Source of the DNA: Hepsetus odoe | Taxonomy: Eukaryota; Chordata; Actinopteri; Characiformes; Hepsetidae | Assembly: GCA_017165825.1 (NCBI GenBank) | Contig: CM029384.1 | Coordinates: 19,765,158-19,829,157, forward strand | Length of the DNA stretch: 64,000 bases | Direction: 5' to 3' | Part shown: piece by piece, positions 34,640-47,059 of the stretch | Numbering within the stretch: the first letter of the stretch is position 1 | How the letters are laid out: each line of letters begins with the position of its first letter | Notes under the pieces: generated by a model | What the model was told of the DNA's origin: nothing | What the model saw: only the letters and a program-made list of their open reading frames with translations | Database searches by the model: none | Made by a program: the position numbers and the translations under genes

Positions 34640-35665
34640 CAGCCAATGACTACATTGACAGGTTCAAAGCTGGGAAAGATGTGCAGCAGGTAAGGCGATA
34701 AAGGATAGAAATGGAAACATACTCACAGTGGAAGTATGTATGCTGAGCAGATAGAAGGTATTTCGAAAATAATCTGAGGGCCTGATAAATGAAGTGAATG
34801 AGAGATAAAGAAAATTGCATGATGTTAGGCTAGTGGACAAAGAAGTGCAGCAGATTATCAAGATAGACGTAAGGGCAGCTATAAAAAGGAAAAAGAATGG
34901 GAAAGCTGTTAGTCCAGATAATATACCTGTGGAGGCATGGATATTTTTAGGAGAGATGTATGTGACAGGGTCCCTAGAGAGTTGTTGCGGTATTGTATGA
35001 GGAAGTAAGGAGTTGCAGAGAAGTATGTCAGAAGAATGCAGTATATGTATAAGGGCAGTGGGACAGTGGTGAGTCTGGTAGGAGTGACAGATGTGTTTTA
35101 AGTTGAGGTGAGATTACATCAAGGATCAGCGCTAAACCCTTTTTTGTTTGGAATGGTGATGGACAGGTTGACAGATGAAATTAGACAGGAATCCATGTGG
35201 ACAATGATGTTTGCAGATGATAGAGATCTGTAGCCAGAGTTGGGAGCAGCTTGAGGAGACCCTGGAGAGATGGAGATATGCTCTACAGAGTAAAAGATAC
35301 AAAACTACAGGAAAGAGAGAATACATTAGATTATTAATGAAAGTCAGAGACTAGCAGTTAGATGGTGAGCAGAGACAAGGTGGAGGAGCTTAAATACTGG
35401 AAGTCAGACAGGTGGAAAAGAGATGTGAAGCAAGAGAATGCAGGCAGGAAGGGTGGAAGAGAGGTGAAGAAGAGAATGCAGGCAGGTTGGAATGCGGATG
35501 GTTGAAGGTTGGATGGTTGAGAGATGAGCTGTGTTATATGGATTGGAGTAGTGCTGAGGAAAAGACAGGTGGTGGTCTTGGAGTTGGCAGAGTTAAAGAT
35601 GCTAAAATTTCAGTGATGAGGATGGGCAGGATTAAGAACTATTAGAAGTTTGGATGATTTGGAGA
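34640..35665 (+). mobile_element. RTE-type retrotransposon remnant, reverse transcriptase part (copy 4)
   Basis: At 34815-34980 it reads DKEVQQIIKIDVRAAIKRKK then NGKAVSPDNIPVEAWIFLGE, the N-terminal region of the RTE reverse transcriptase. Further on come GATGTTTGCAGATGATAGAG (remnant of the FADD palm motif) and GAGCAGCTTGAGGAGA-type sequence. Many stops and small deletions. Confidence 0.8.
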
Positions 35666-35900
35666 CAAAGTTAGTGATATGAGATTGCATTGAGTATTTC
35701 ATCATCTTACACCCATTGAGTGCTCTGATAGTTTCCAGAACCCCAGAACCCTAGTTATGATAAGGTGATGGGTGGATGTATGGATGATTTGTATTTACAA
35801 TTATGACCTGTTCCTTTGCACCTCAGGTTTATTGAAATCAAAATGATTTTTTTTAAATGAAAAGCTTTGGTACATTTGGTACATGGTACATGTAAACACT

Positions 35901-35922
35901 TTTTCACTCCTCAGTCCAAACA

Positions 35923-35964
<42 letters not shown>

Positions 35965-36104
35965 CCTCTCGCATGGGCTGCTACCTGTCCAGGGTGCGCC
36001 CCCTGCCCTTGTTCTGTGTGCGCTGGGTTGACACGACTCCCCGCGACCTGCTACAAGCGGCAGAAAATGGATGGATGGATGGAGATATATATATATATAT
36101 ATAG

Positions 36105-36146
<42 letters not shown>

Positions 36147-36179
36147 TATATATATACTGTTTGGACTGAGGAGTGAAAA
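35901..36179. repeat. Palindrome with (TA)n arms and an internal SINE tail
   Basis: TTTTCACTCCTCAGTCCAAA (35901-35920) and CAGTATATAT are repeated as an exact reverse complement at 36150-36179. Inside are (TA)n blocks (35924-35963, 36086-36103, 36108-36154) around a SINE family C tail. Confidence 0.9.
35964..36085 (+). repeat. SINE family C 3' tail, 5'-truncated
   Basis: CTACCTGTCCAGGGTGCGCC, GTGTGCGCTGGGTTGACAC and CCCCGCGACCTG, ending GCGGCAGAAAATGGATGGAT with (GGAT)n. Same tail as at 51010-51135 and 62935-63060. Confidence 0.85.
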
Positions 36180-36857
36180 TTTCTCATAATACTTCATTTC
36201 TCATAAAAACCCTGAAAATTTGAATTTCATGTGAAGGGTTACTGCAGGCTGCTACAGATATGTAATGAAGATGATGATGATGACACTGACAGTAAAACTG
36301 GTCTTTAAAGTAGCTTGTAGCTCTCAGCATGTGCTGTGTACATGGTTAGAGCCCTTGGATTTTTAACTTTCAGCAACTTTAATTTCTATTTGCCTTCATT
36401 TGTTCTGATGCACTGAGCATAATGCGTGCACGCAGTTTGCATACATTAGCATGAATTAGAGTTAAGTTTCATGAAGCCTATATGTGCCACTTGGAGCTCA
36501 GAGCAGTGCGTTACACTGAGAGTGTATGCATGTTTTTGAGAGAGCTGGTGTTGTTCAGATGCCTAAACAGGATCCCTCCTTTCTGGATGTTTCTTTATAC
36601 AATTTCAAATTGTATAAACCAAAAAAAGAAAAACCACAAACAGTTGTATTTTTCAGTTTAATAGTGGCTGTGCAGTAACTGCAATGCTATTTTGTTCTAG
36701 AGATTGTGATAGATCTCACATGATTGCTTGGTTTAACCAAAATATCTGATTAAAAAGCTACAAAGAAACAGTAAAAAGCATTGCTATGTGGTACACCGGC
36801 AACACCTGGCCTAAATGTGTCTCCGACCACCTTTCAAAGTGGTGAGCAGTGGTTATG

Positions 36858-37080
36858 AAGTGAAAGTGACAACTTGTCATTGTGAAACACAACAAAATGC
36901 AACCTCTGCATTTAACTCATAGACACATGCAGCAGGGGGCAACTATTTAAATCACCCTCTGAGCAGTGATGGGGACGGTACCTTGCTCAAGGGTACCACA
37001 GGGAAATCTACTGGTCTGGGGATTCAAACCCATAACTTTCTAATCCTGGAGCCAACTCTAACCACTAGGCCACCACTATT
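36858..37080 (-). repeat. SINE family A
   Basis: Reverse-complement: AGTGAAAGTGACAACTTGTC, GCAGCAGGGGGCAAC, GGTACC..GGGTACCACAGG, then CCACTAGGCCACCAC at the head. Confidence 0.85.
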
Positions 37081-37354
37081 ACCTTTTTGGTAGCAAAAAA
37101 CTACATGGTTCATGTAAATTGAGTAGACAAAATGGAAGAAATGGGGAAAAAAAGTTTTATTGTAACATTGTACCAGCCTGATCACCTAGAATAATCTGCA
37201 CCTGTTTCTTCACTGCTACATGCCTTAAGTTAGTTTGCTTTTTTCTGTTTGAATAACTAATTTGTAGGTCAGGAACAGGGACTGGACTAAAAGTGATAGA
37301 AAAACAACCACAATGCATTAAAATACAAGTTTCTTTCTTAATCATTTATTTTCA

Positions 37355-37480
37355 ATTCAATTCAATTCAATTCAATTTATTCTTGTATAGCGCCTTTTAC
37401 AACAAAGTTGCCCCAAGGCACTTTACATTGATTTCATCAGTCAACAAAATGCAGGGAATAAACAAAAGAGAAATCTAAAT
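37355..37480 (+). repeat. (ATTCA)n plus 'tatagcgcc' repeat fragment
   Basis: Five ATTCA units followed by TTTATTCTTGTATAGCGCC and AAAGTTGCCCCAAGGCACTT. It abuts the Tc1 foldback. Confidence 0.6.
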
Positions 37481-37896
37481 CAAATCAATATTTGGTGTGA
37501 CCACCCTTTGTCTTCAAAACAGCATCAATTCTTCTAGGTACACTTGCACACAGTTTTTGAAGGAACTCAGCTGGTAGGTTGTTCCAAACATCTTGGAGAA
37601 CTAACCACAGATCTTCTGTGGATGTAGGCTTCCTCACATCCTTCTGTCTCTTCATGTAATCCCAGACACACTCGATGATGTTGATATCAGGGCTCTGCGG
37701 GGACCATAAGAATTGATGCTGGTTTGAAAGCAAAAGGTAGTAACACCAAATATGGATTTGATTTAGATTTTTCTTTTGTTCGCTCACTTTGCATTTTGTT
37801 AATTGATAAAAATAAACAATCATTATTTATATTTCTGAAAGCATTCTTTGTTTACAGTATTTTTTCCACACTTGCCTAAAGCTTTTGCACAGTACT
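37436..37896. mobile_element. Rearranged Tc1-like element in foldback form
   Basis: The minus strand at 37485-37715 encodes the transposase C-terminus: PQSPDINIIECVWDYMKRQ, PTSTEDLWLVLQDVWNNLP and SVPRRIDAVLKTKGGHTKY. The plus strand from about 37707 repeats the same transposase 3' end (AGAATTGATGCTGGTTTGAA..) in opposite orientation, followed by the element's 3' UTR and terminal-repeat-like TTTTGCACAGTACTGTAT. So two 3' ends face away from each other, with the catalytic core deleted. Confidence 0.8.
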
Positions 37897-37984
37897 GTAT
37901 GTCAAAAAAAAAAAAAAAGTCTAGCTCTTTAAAAACAAAATATGATCATTCATCACTGTCAAAACTGAACCATTTAGAACACTG

Positions 37985-38510
37985 GGCTAGTCAAGTCAAG
38001 TCAAGTCAGTTTTATTTAGCAGAATCCAGGTCCGAGCCCCTACTGAGCAAGCCCAAGGCTTGGAAAAACTCCCTAGGACTGGAGGAAGAAACCAGTGATT
38101 AAGAACCAAGACTCAAAAGTGGAACCCATCCTCCTGTGGTTGACATCAGATAATCAAAAATGAAAAAGTGCACTTTTTTAAGTTAATAGGTTTAGGCAAA
38201 TGAGTTGCAGTAAAGTGTGAGTTATTATAAAAGAGGTCTGTTAGAGTCTGTAATTGGGAGTTCAATAATTTAATTAAGATATAAGAAATTAGAGCTAGTT
38301 CTGGTAGGAGTGAAGTGGGAAGAGAAAACTGACGATGGTTGGTTTGATCAAGAAGACAGTAGACTTAGGTGGTTGATGATCTGGAGTTCAGGAAACCCCC
38401 ATGGTATTTGATGGACTTGGCTGGAAGCCAATACATGGTGGGCAGTTGTCCATCTTAAACAGAAGGAGAAATTAGTACTGATTTGAACTCATAGTGTGCA
38501 ATAGAAGTTA
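37985..38510 (+). repeat. Dispersed teleost 'tatagcgc' type repeat, long copy with 5' deletion
   Basis: CAAGTCAAGTCAAGTCAGTT start, then GAATCCAGGTCCGAGCCCC, GGAAAAACTCCCTAGGACTG and GGAACCCATCCTCCTGTGG. The order is the same as at 26811, though the 'agcgcttttta' block is deleted. Confidence 0.65.
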
Positions 38511-38519
38511 ATGAGTGTA

Positions 38520-39110
38520 GTAACGTGACTCCGGCAGAACTCGCTATTGCATATTAAAATGCATATTGGTGTTTTCACATTGAAATCTTGTTGAAAACAG
38601 CAGTTTCAACAGAGATTTTTTTTTCTGGAAACACACAGAAGCTCTGATTTATAAGCCTTCAGAAACCCTTGGAAACAGTCACAGCACACATAGCCACAGC
38701 ACGAAATAAGACCAAGGACTTTATCTCTCAAAAAGGCAAAAACTCACGTCTGAAGAAAAAAAATATCCTAGTCTCGCAAATATATTAATATATTTTCAGG
38801 CACAAAAAAAAAGCAAAAATAGGAAATAAGAAGGAGAAATACTTTGTTTACTGTAGAGTAGAGCTTTTAGGTATCTGTTTTTTTCTGATGACTGTATTAC
38901 TTTCTGCAGTTTAACAAACATGTAACATGTAAAACATGTATTTCTATTCCTTACATTTTCAAAAACAGTCTAACTTTTATGCAGTGTTGTGTTTTTTCAT
39001 ACTGCTACATTTCTAATGGTTTGACAGACATGACAAAGAGTTCAGGATGTTAACAAGAACACAAACTTCCCCAGATATCAATGCAAAGACTTTAATTATT
39101 TAAACCATAT
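38520..39110. other. No gene seen
   Basis: AT-rich, with several short A runs. Nothing recognised. Confidence 0.5.
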
Positions 39111-39117
39111 GGGGTAG

Positions 39118-39350
39118 CCATGGCCTTGGGGCAGCATTAGCATAATGGTTAGAGAAAAGGGCATGCAATAGCAGGGTTGCCAGTTCAATCCCCTGGACTT
39201 GCAGGAAAATTTAGGTAAGGGTGTGGTGGGTGAACAACACTTTCTCACCCCAGCATCCATGGATGAATTCCCAAAACTGCCCCCTGGTACACTCATGCAG
39301 CCCCCCTGTTCCTGCTGTGTGTATTCACTACAAGTGTATCAATTAAACAT
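39118..39350 (+). repeat. tRNA-derived SINE-like repeat (variant, degenerate)
   Basis: Head GGGGCAGCATTAGCATAATG with GGTTGCCAGTTCAATCCCC (B-box-like), body CCCAGCATCCATGGATGAAT and CTGCCCCCTGGTACAC. The repeat at 53413 shares this body rather than that of family A. Confidence 0.65.
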
Positions 39351-39938
39351 ACAGTGTATACTACCAGTGTATCAATTAAACATTGATTTAAACCCTGCTC
39401 ACTATTTGTAGAGTATTGCATTGAAAATGGCATTGAAACATAAAAGGATACCTCTGTTTGGTCTTTGCTTTTTTCTCACAGACCTACTTGCTTGATTTTG
39501 TCAGGCTGAGTGGGAGTGTGTGTTAGTGTTGGCTTTGATTGTGGTTCATGTCATCATTAGAAGATATCTGTGATAGTTTAATGAGGCCTGCCTGTTTACC
39601 TTACTGTCACCCCCCACTGCCTAGAAAAAACGGCTAATTACACTCACGGCACCCACAGGGCCATTCACAACTGCTTAACTATTAGCATCCCGCTTTGTCA
39701 TGTGTGTTTAGAAAACGTCAAAAGTTTGTGAACCCTATTAATAATGGTATTAATGATAATTAACTTGCTTTGTTCATTGGCAAAAAGCACATCATATTTA
39801 ATCATGAATAGATTAATTTAGACCAAAAGAGGATCCTATGTCAATATTTGTGCCAGTATTAGAGGCAGTGCTGCTTTGGGAATAAAGCCAAATGCCATCT
39901 TATCATTTTGTTATGATGTCAGTCATGAGTGCTTAGAC

Positions 39939-40254
39939 CAGGGGTCACCAACATGGTGCCCATGGGCACCAGGATGCCCCCGAGGACCACATGAGTTGCC
40001 CACGGACCTGTTCTAAAAATAGTACAACACACCAGTGAGCAGCGTCTAAAATGAGATTTTATCCTGTTGCATTTCTTCTTTATTCACATTTGCATTTATA
40101 TAAATTTGAAAATGACAACATCTAAAAAAAAAAGCATTTAAAACAAGTTTATTATACATAAAGTTTAGATAAGTTTAGGTAACTGGTAGTCCTTCGTATG
40201 GCTCAGTACCCATGAAGTAGCTCTCAGTTTCATAAAGGTTGGTACCCCTTATGA
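39939..40254. mobile_element. Non-autonomous hAT MITE, second copy
   Basis: Left end CAGGGGTCACCAAC is intact. The right end is mutated (GTTGGTACCCCTTATGAA). Flanks GCTTAGAC and ACTTAGAC agree at 7 of 8 bases, fitting an 8-bp hAT duplication. Internal sequence parallels the copy at 10414-10716. Confidence 0.85.
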
Positions 40255-40259
40255 AACTT

Positions 40260-41465
40260 AGACGGTCAGATTTTAAAATAATTTTTGGTTATTTAAGTGC
40301 TTTTAAATATAGTTTGGATTAATATGAGACTGGACATAGAAGCTGAATACATCCACATGAAATAGCTGCTTGATTCTAACGTTAACATTTTTACAAAGGA
40401 AAAAAAATGTGTCCCAGAACTTGTGTGTATGCATGAATTTGTGTTGCAGGGCTGTATGTTCAAACTTGCTATGGGGGTCTGCATGCTATAAATACATATT
40501 TAAAGCTGTTAGTAAAATTTTACCACGTCTAATAAAACTCTTTGTGTTCTCCAGGTGTGAATTTTCTAATGAGGATATTTATGATCGTATCAGTGAGTGC
40601 GTGTGTGACAGTCTTCCCTATAGGCAAATGCATAATTAGCTCAGTGCTCATGATCTTTTGATAAACAAACTCTTCTCCGTTCTCTGTTAAACTCCACATG
40701 CACTGACCAGTCACTGAAAACTGTCAGGGGTGTACATCTCTAAGTTTATAGGAAACAATGCATCATCAGAGCTTAGATTTCACCACAGCTATATTTAATG
40801 TGGCTGTTTTGGTATGATTCATTTATTTTCCTGTGTTTTTTGCCCAGCTTATGCTGGCTGGGAGGGTAAAAGGCTGGTTGCCTTTTATAAGACAAGTAAA
40901 GCGTCACTAGATCTTTTCAAATAAAACAACATTTGTGCATCTTCTACTGATCAATAAATGGTTGAGTAGTCAACTAGTAAATCCGCTAGTTGACTGGTCA
41001 ACTAGTCCACTGCGACTAGTCCACTGTGCTAAGGGGAGCATTCAACCACTGAAGGTCAGTGCATATAATACAGCAATGGGCAACAAAATAATCAAAATAA
41101 TTTTATATAAAAACTGCAATGCTTGTTGTTGGTTATGGAAATGTAAATGGCTAGAATTATTATGTAGATAAAAGCAAAACATATTTGTCTATAAAATATT
41201 GCAAAAACAGAGAGCCATATTAATACTGATGTGGGTATTTTAAATAGGATCTTTGCTCTCTAGCAAAGACTAAAACCTTCCTAAGAAAAGTTTTCAAACA
41301 GCTCTATATGGTTGAGGAGCTTGACCGACCACTCACATTACATCTTGGGAGGAAAAATAAAAATAAAATTATATAACAATGATTTTTTCATAACCTGCTA
41401 AAGAGGACAACAATGTAACTAACATGTAACATGTGATGTATTTCTTGTCATTTTACATTAAACGT
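40260..41465. other. No gene seen
   Basis: Contains a cluster of GTCAACTAGT / GACTAGTC inverted words at 40960-41025, probably an old transposon end. Otherwise nothing recognised. Confidence 0.45.
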
Positions 41466-41467
41466 TT

Positions 41468-41725
41468 GGGGCAGTGGTGACCTATTGGTTAGGGATTAGG
41501 CCCCATGATTGGAAGGTTGTGGATGTGAGCCAATTGGTTACCCTGAGGAATCCTTGAGCAAAGAACTGTTTCCGTCACTACTCCTTGGTTGCTGGATGTG
41601 AGGGTGCTCACTGCTGCACTGTATTTGTATGGGTAAAATTAGAAAGATGAAGAGAAAGAATGGTGGTGCGCTGTGCTGTGTATTCATATTGACAAGTAGT
41701 CACTTGCAGTTCAGCTTCACTTCAT
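41468..41725 (+). repeat. SINE family A
   Basis: GGGGCAGTGGTGACCTATTGG head, CCTTGAGCAAAGAACTGTTT, GCTGCACTGTATTTGTATGG, and a tail resembling ATTGACAAGTAGTCACTT. Confidence 0.75.
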
Positions 41726-42227
41726 TACAGTCACATATTATAGTAATAAGCAAGAAGATCTTTTCAAATATTGAATTATTTGATCATTATGTTTCAATTA
41801 AAATGCAATTGAATAATCACACTGAGTGTTTGACCATTTGAACAGATTAGATTGTTATTTTGCCAGTGGATCAAGAAAGAAGTGATGCTGACCTGGAGTG
41901 TGTGCCTGTCGCTACTAGGCTGAGAGTGACCCACTTGTCAAGAAAAGGGCCAAAGGCTATGGCTATGCAGCACCAGATAGGCTACTGACTGTAACCATAC
42001 ACTAGCAAAGTAGAGGTCACGAATGCTGCTCTAGGTGTGTGTAGGTGAGCTGAGGCAGTGTGATTGTTCTGACTCCATTGCTCCTGAGTGCAGCCCGTTT
42101 TTGCTCAGGCACAGCAGTGGGTGGTGTGTGATGGAGTGATGTATTCAAGAGCTGAGTGGAGAGAGGGGTGATACAGGATGAGTGGATTAATACTCCCTCC
42201 ACTCCCAGCTGCAGAGGCACCCCCCTG

Positions 42228-42356
42228 CCTCTCTGTCTCTCTGTCTCTCTGTCTCTCTGTCTCTCTCTCTCTCTCTCTTGATTTGTCTCATTTTATTTTG
42301 CAGTTTCTTAACTTGTTGACTTGTTGTTTACATAGGCGTTATATAGGTATCTATTG

Positions 42357-42410
<54 letters not shown>
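42228..42410 (+). repeat. (CTGT/CT)n and (CT)n microsatellites
   Basis: TCTCTGTCTC units at 42228-42278 and a pure (CT)n at 42359-42410 followed by a C run. Confidence 0.93.
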
Positions 42411-42411
<1 letters not shown>

Positions 42412-42419
42412 CCCCCTCG

Positions 42420-45360
42420 CTTTGACATTTAATCTGGCCTGATGTCACACTGTGCATGCTCAAAACTGCCATGTAGCTGCTTATGCCCCTGAAAAACACA
42501 CTGACATAATAGCGCATGCGCTCACCAGGGATACATCCAAGAAAATGACCTTTCATTAAATAATTAATCCTTGACATCATGGTTTACTCACCCACACAGC
42601 CAGAGCGGCATCATTACTTCTGCATGGGAACTTCAGCACCAGTAGAGCCGTTAGTGACATCATCAAGTCTATACTGAAACTGCATTACACTACACTGCAT
42701 ATACGTAAGCATACACACACGTGCATGCACTTGACTGAGCTGATTTGAGCTACATTTTAAAACCTCTCAGAGAGCTCTCAGAAACTCATGTGGCTGAAAG
42801 AGCTTTATATAGCCAGAGATATTCTAAGCTTCAGTACAGAATTTTTTTTTTTTTTTTTGACCAATTGAGTTTGCTTTGGGGAAAGATTATGTAATTTTAG
42901 GCTTATCCCTTTCCTATTCCTATTTCTACCTATTAATTATTAATTAATATAAATTAATTCCAATTACTACCTATTACACTACATTTCCTGCTGGGTTTAC
43001 TGGAACATGTGAAGAATGAGATCTAACTAAAAATTCATAGACTTAACACTACCATTTTAAACAAGCAAACAAAAAATATGTACTTCACATATCAGTGGCC
43101 TTTTACTCTTACTCTGCACTTTCCCAGGGAATCCAACCATAAGGAAAACATGAAAACATGGTATCACACACAGACCTTTGCATGCTGATCCATTTTACTA
43201 TGATGGGCCTACGGGCAGATCCACAGACCAATCTGGGTTAACAATTCTCAGTAAATTGTACCACAAGAGAAAAAAGCACAAGCCACACCTAACAGACAAC
43301 ACAATAGACAGACAAAAGAATGAACAGAAATGTACACTTAACTGTTAATGTGATGCATAACAGAAAGTGGAAGGAGTCAGATGAGTTCCACAGAATTAGA
43401 TTTAATCATCACATCAGTTCAAAGTGTGAAGTTTAACAGTTTTAACTTAAATAAAACAAAACTGGTGCAATTTCTCTGTCAGTTATAATTATAATTATTG
43501 TCCCAGATTGTACGGTGAGATGCCTTAAAGATTTGCTCTACAATAAGGACCATATACATATACATCTGAGCAGATAAAGCACAAAAGGTTTTTTTCCAAA
43601 AAAATGTCAAAATATGTTTGAGTTGTAGTTCAGATTTTAACTTTTTAAACATGTGACTTATGTTAACATATTTTGATTCAACGTATTTTGTGTAACTCCA
43701 AAGTGAACTTGAAATTCAGCAACATGTCATATTCTTGCTTGGGTCTGGAATAGGGAATAAAACTATACATCTACCCACACCTTGAGCTACACTACAGATG
43801 AACTACAAATGAATGTGGTCACAAACACTGCAAGATGCTCTTGTTGTGAGAACATTTGTATAAATATCCTGTCCTGCTGCTGTCTATATTAACACCTTTC
43901 ACAGTAATAGGCTGTGACTGTTAAAAAAATTCTTATTTCTTTGCACTGTTCCGCATAGTAATTAAAGAAAATTTAAATCTGTAAATTTATGAGTGCTCTG
44001 ACCTGAAAGTAATTAAATTATGATTTTTTACTCCTTTTGAGAGCCCTCAAAATCCCTTCCTGTTATTTTTTCTTCTTCTTTTTGTATGCAGCCTCTCAAC
44101 ATTAGCTGTCTGATCTATGAAGAGGTCATTATGGTTATAGAAATGGAGTGGCTGCGGTGGGAGGTCAACCCATCATGCTAAACAGCAAGAGCAAGAGAGA
44201 GAGTCATTACTGATATTTTTCCAGTGGGCATGTTCAGAGGTCAAAGCAGTATTTATCATTCAGTAATACTATTAATAATCCTCAGGACAATCTATTAGTT
44301 TTTTCTTATATTTCATTTGGAATGTTTGGACTGGTCTCCCCTTTGTATTTGACAGTTGTTTTCAGGAGGTTACATTAGGTTTCAAAAGTTTTTAATCCTT
44401 TTCCTTTATCCTTTTAATAATTCTAGTCATTTATATCAAATGTGTGTTTTTTGTGACCCCTGCTACCTTTTTTAAACCCTTCTCCTGTGCTCGCCAATCT
44501 GACATGAAGAGTCATTAATGGGCTTCCAGAAATGTCTGCCTTCTTGGGAGGTTGTAAAGTAAAGTGCAAATGATGTTTGTCACTCTATTGTTGATAGTTG
44601 AATTTATGTTAGATGGTCTGGTTTAACTAGATTAGATGATTTACCAAGTGTGCAGGAAGACAGTACAACAATCCAATCTACTATTTTGAACAATGTCTGA
44701 AGTGCCTTGTGCTCAATAGTGGAGGCAGACTGCTGACCTCTTAGATCCTGTAGCTTTTGTTAAAAAACCTAGGTTTGCCCTGCTAAGATGAATGTGTCTG
44801 CCAGTAGCATTTTGATGGCTGGAAGCTCTCCTTCGATAACAGATTGCCACAAACCAAACACCCACTGCTAAAATTTTAACCATAAAGCCGTTCAGGGAAA
44901 AATTTGAAACCATGTTGGGACTCTCAGGTTAAAATTCCTTAAATATTATCGATTCTAGAACGTGGGTAAATGTGTCTATGGAAGCTGGAAAGATGTGTGT
45001 AGAAGTGTAAGCATTTGAGCGACTTTGAGAAGGGCCAAAGAACGCTGGCTAGCATAATTTCTAGTCCATTTCCAAAAGGACAGCTCTTATTAGTGTTGCT
45101 AACACAAGTAGCACAAATTGCACAAAATGTTAATATTGGTGGTATGGTGTCGCTGCTTCACAGCTCGTAGTCGATGGAACTGCTCAGGTGTAGGCTGGTC
45201 AGTGTGAACATTCATTATATTACTGTAAAGAAATGCCATAGTATTATTTTGTGCCTATTTCTCAGAGAACCTGGTCAAATATTCACCTGAAGTTTGTAAC
45301 TTGTTATCCAGTGTGCGTTTTGTTTAGCTCCATGTTAAAAATGTGACATGTGAAAGATCT
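42420..45360. other. 2.9 kb without recognisable gene
   Basis: AT-rich, with a T18 run at 42843. The 66-codon minus-strand ORF at 44713-44913 has no family motif. No mobile element was recognised. Confidence 0.5.
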
Positions 45361-45365
45361 GTATA

Positions 45366-45371
45366 TCTGTA

Positions 45372-45438
<67 letters not shown>

Positions 45439-45440
45439 TT
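45366..45440 (+). repeat. (CTAT)n tetranucleotide microsatellite
   Basis: About 16 CTAT units, then TTTATTTA. Confidence 0.96.
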
Positions 45441-45676
45441 ATTTATTTGATCAGACTCTGTGTGCATGATGGAGAGAAAAAATTTCTGTATCTTGTGGAT
45501 CACTAATGCAATGACTGAACAAACAGGGTAAGTGTCAGAGTGGATAGAGGGACAGATACATGCTGTAGCCTTCAGGCCTGTGTACACACACTGGGTGTGT
45601 GAATGTGTTAAAATGAGATACAAAACATGCGATGTACTATGTGTCTGTGAATGCATGTGTGTGTGTGTGTATTTAA

Positions 45677-45809
45677 GAGAGAGAGAGAGAGAGAGATAGA
45701 GCGAGTAAGAGAAAGGGCACCATCTGCCATCTGCAGCACTCTGTGCCAACAGCGTTTTCCCCCAATCATCCACTGGTGAGTGTAAGGAATACAAAAGAGA
45801 GAGAGAGAT

Positions 45810-45870
<61 letters not shown>
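45677..45870 (+). repeat. (GA)n microsatellites flanking a 90-bp unique segment
   Basis: GA runs at 45677-45698 and 45796-45870. Confidence 0.95.
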
Positions 45871-45872
<2 letters not shown>

Positions 45873-45879
45873 CACAGTG

Positions 45880-46830
45880 GCAAATCAGGATTTCCTGATG
45901 CTTCTCCTTTCTTCTCATCACCTCTTTCAATTAAAAGGAAATTGCTGCTCAGAGAGAGTTGGTGTCTAGCGCATACTGACATACACTGAAATGAAGCAGG
46001 TTTTCTCTCACCTCTTCTGATTCAGCGCTTAGGAGGGATGCACTGAGGTGGGGTTTTAGCATCTGATAACAATGAGTAAAAGTAAACACCTTTTATGGCA
46101 AAAACCAACTGGGATAAATTATTTTTTTGCATTAGCATCAGATCAAAATCTCATTAAGTTTATTGAGCACAAAACAAAACATACAGTGTTTGTGTGTTTA
46201 GTTTATATCTGTGCTTATCAGCTGATTCACCTAAGATACTGCATATTACTGTAAAGGGCTTACAGAATGGTTTATTGTGAGATATGCAAAAGCAGATGCG
46301 TTGCTGGGGTCCAGCAAATCGATGATTTATATACATTTCTTCAAGCCAGTGCAGTGAGCTTATGATAAAAGGCTGATACTGGAATCAACATGGATATTAT
46401 GGAAGAAATCAGGAGAAACAGGAAAGCAACATATCCCCTTAAACAGGAATTTCACTGCTTTCTTTTTGAATACCAAAAATAAGAAGTTATTATGGGTGCT
46501 TTAATGAGAAATGCTGAGCTGTCAATGAGAGTCTGAGTTGTCACAGTTGTGGTGATACCTTTTTGGAACCACACACCTGAAGAATGTAATACTTATCTTT
46601 CTGGAATTAATGGATGATTGGATTATGAAGTAACTACTTGGAAAACCTAAGCTAAAAAAAAGCTTATGCTTTTGTCATTTTTGTTTGAAAGTATTTCAGA
46701 GGTTTGTAGATGCCTGCTGATTTTCTGAAAACAGTTATATTCACTGAAGAGTTTTTCCTTCCCTTTCTGCAGTAGCAGCCTGTACTTTTCTGGGAAGATG
46801 GATGTTTTAAAATGGCTGTGCAGATTTTAC
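45880..46830. other. No gene seen
   Basis: AT-rich sequence, nothing recognised. Confidence 0.5.
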
Positions 46831-46833
46831 TGC

Positions 46834-47056
46834 ATTCAGGATTTGATTGCATTCAGCCACCCAAACATTAGCAAGATCAGGTCCTGCTGCCAGATGATTA
46901 GTTCTTTAACACAAATGCCACTAGACCTCAGCCCAAACATATTGATGGTTCCATCAATCCAGAGAAGGCACTTCCACTGTCCTATTGCTTTACCGGCCAT
47001 TACCGGAGGCCATTATACCCCTCTAGCCAATGCTTGGCATTGCTTGTTTATGGTGA
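46834..47056 (-). mobile_element. Tc1/mariner-like transposon remnant
   Basis: The plus strand shows the reverse complement of a fish Tc1-like transposase region: ATTAGCAAGATCAGGTCCTG, CAATCCAGAGAAGGCACTTC, TATACCCCTCTAGCCAATGC and TTGGCATTG..ATGGTGA. Frames are broken. A related scrap (CTAACCCATCTAGGCATGGTG) occurs at 48485. Confidence 0.6.
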
Positions 47057-47059
47057 CCT

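Noticed and set aside
45366..45440. CRISPR-like regular repeats
   Set aside because: A tetranucleotide microsatellite in a vertebrate genome. No direct repeats with unique spacers are present anywhere in the window.
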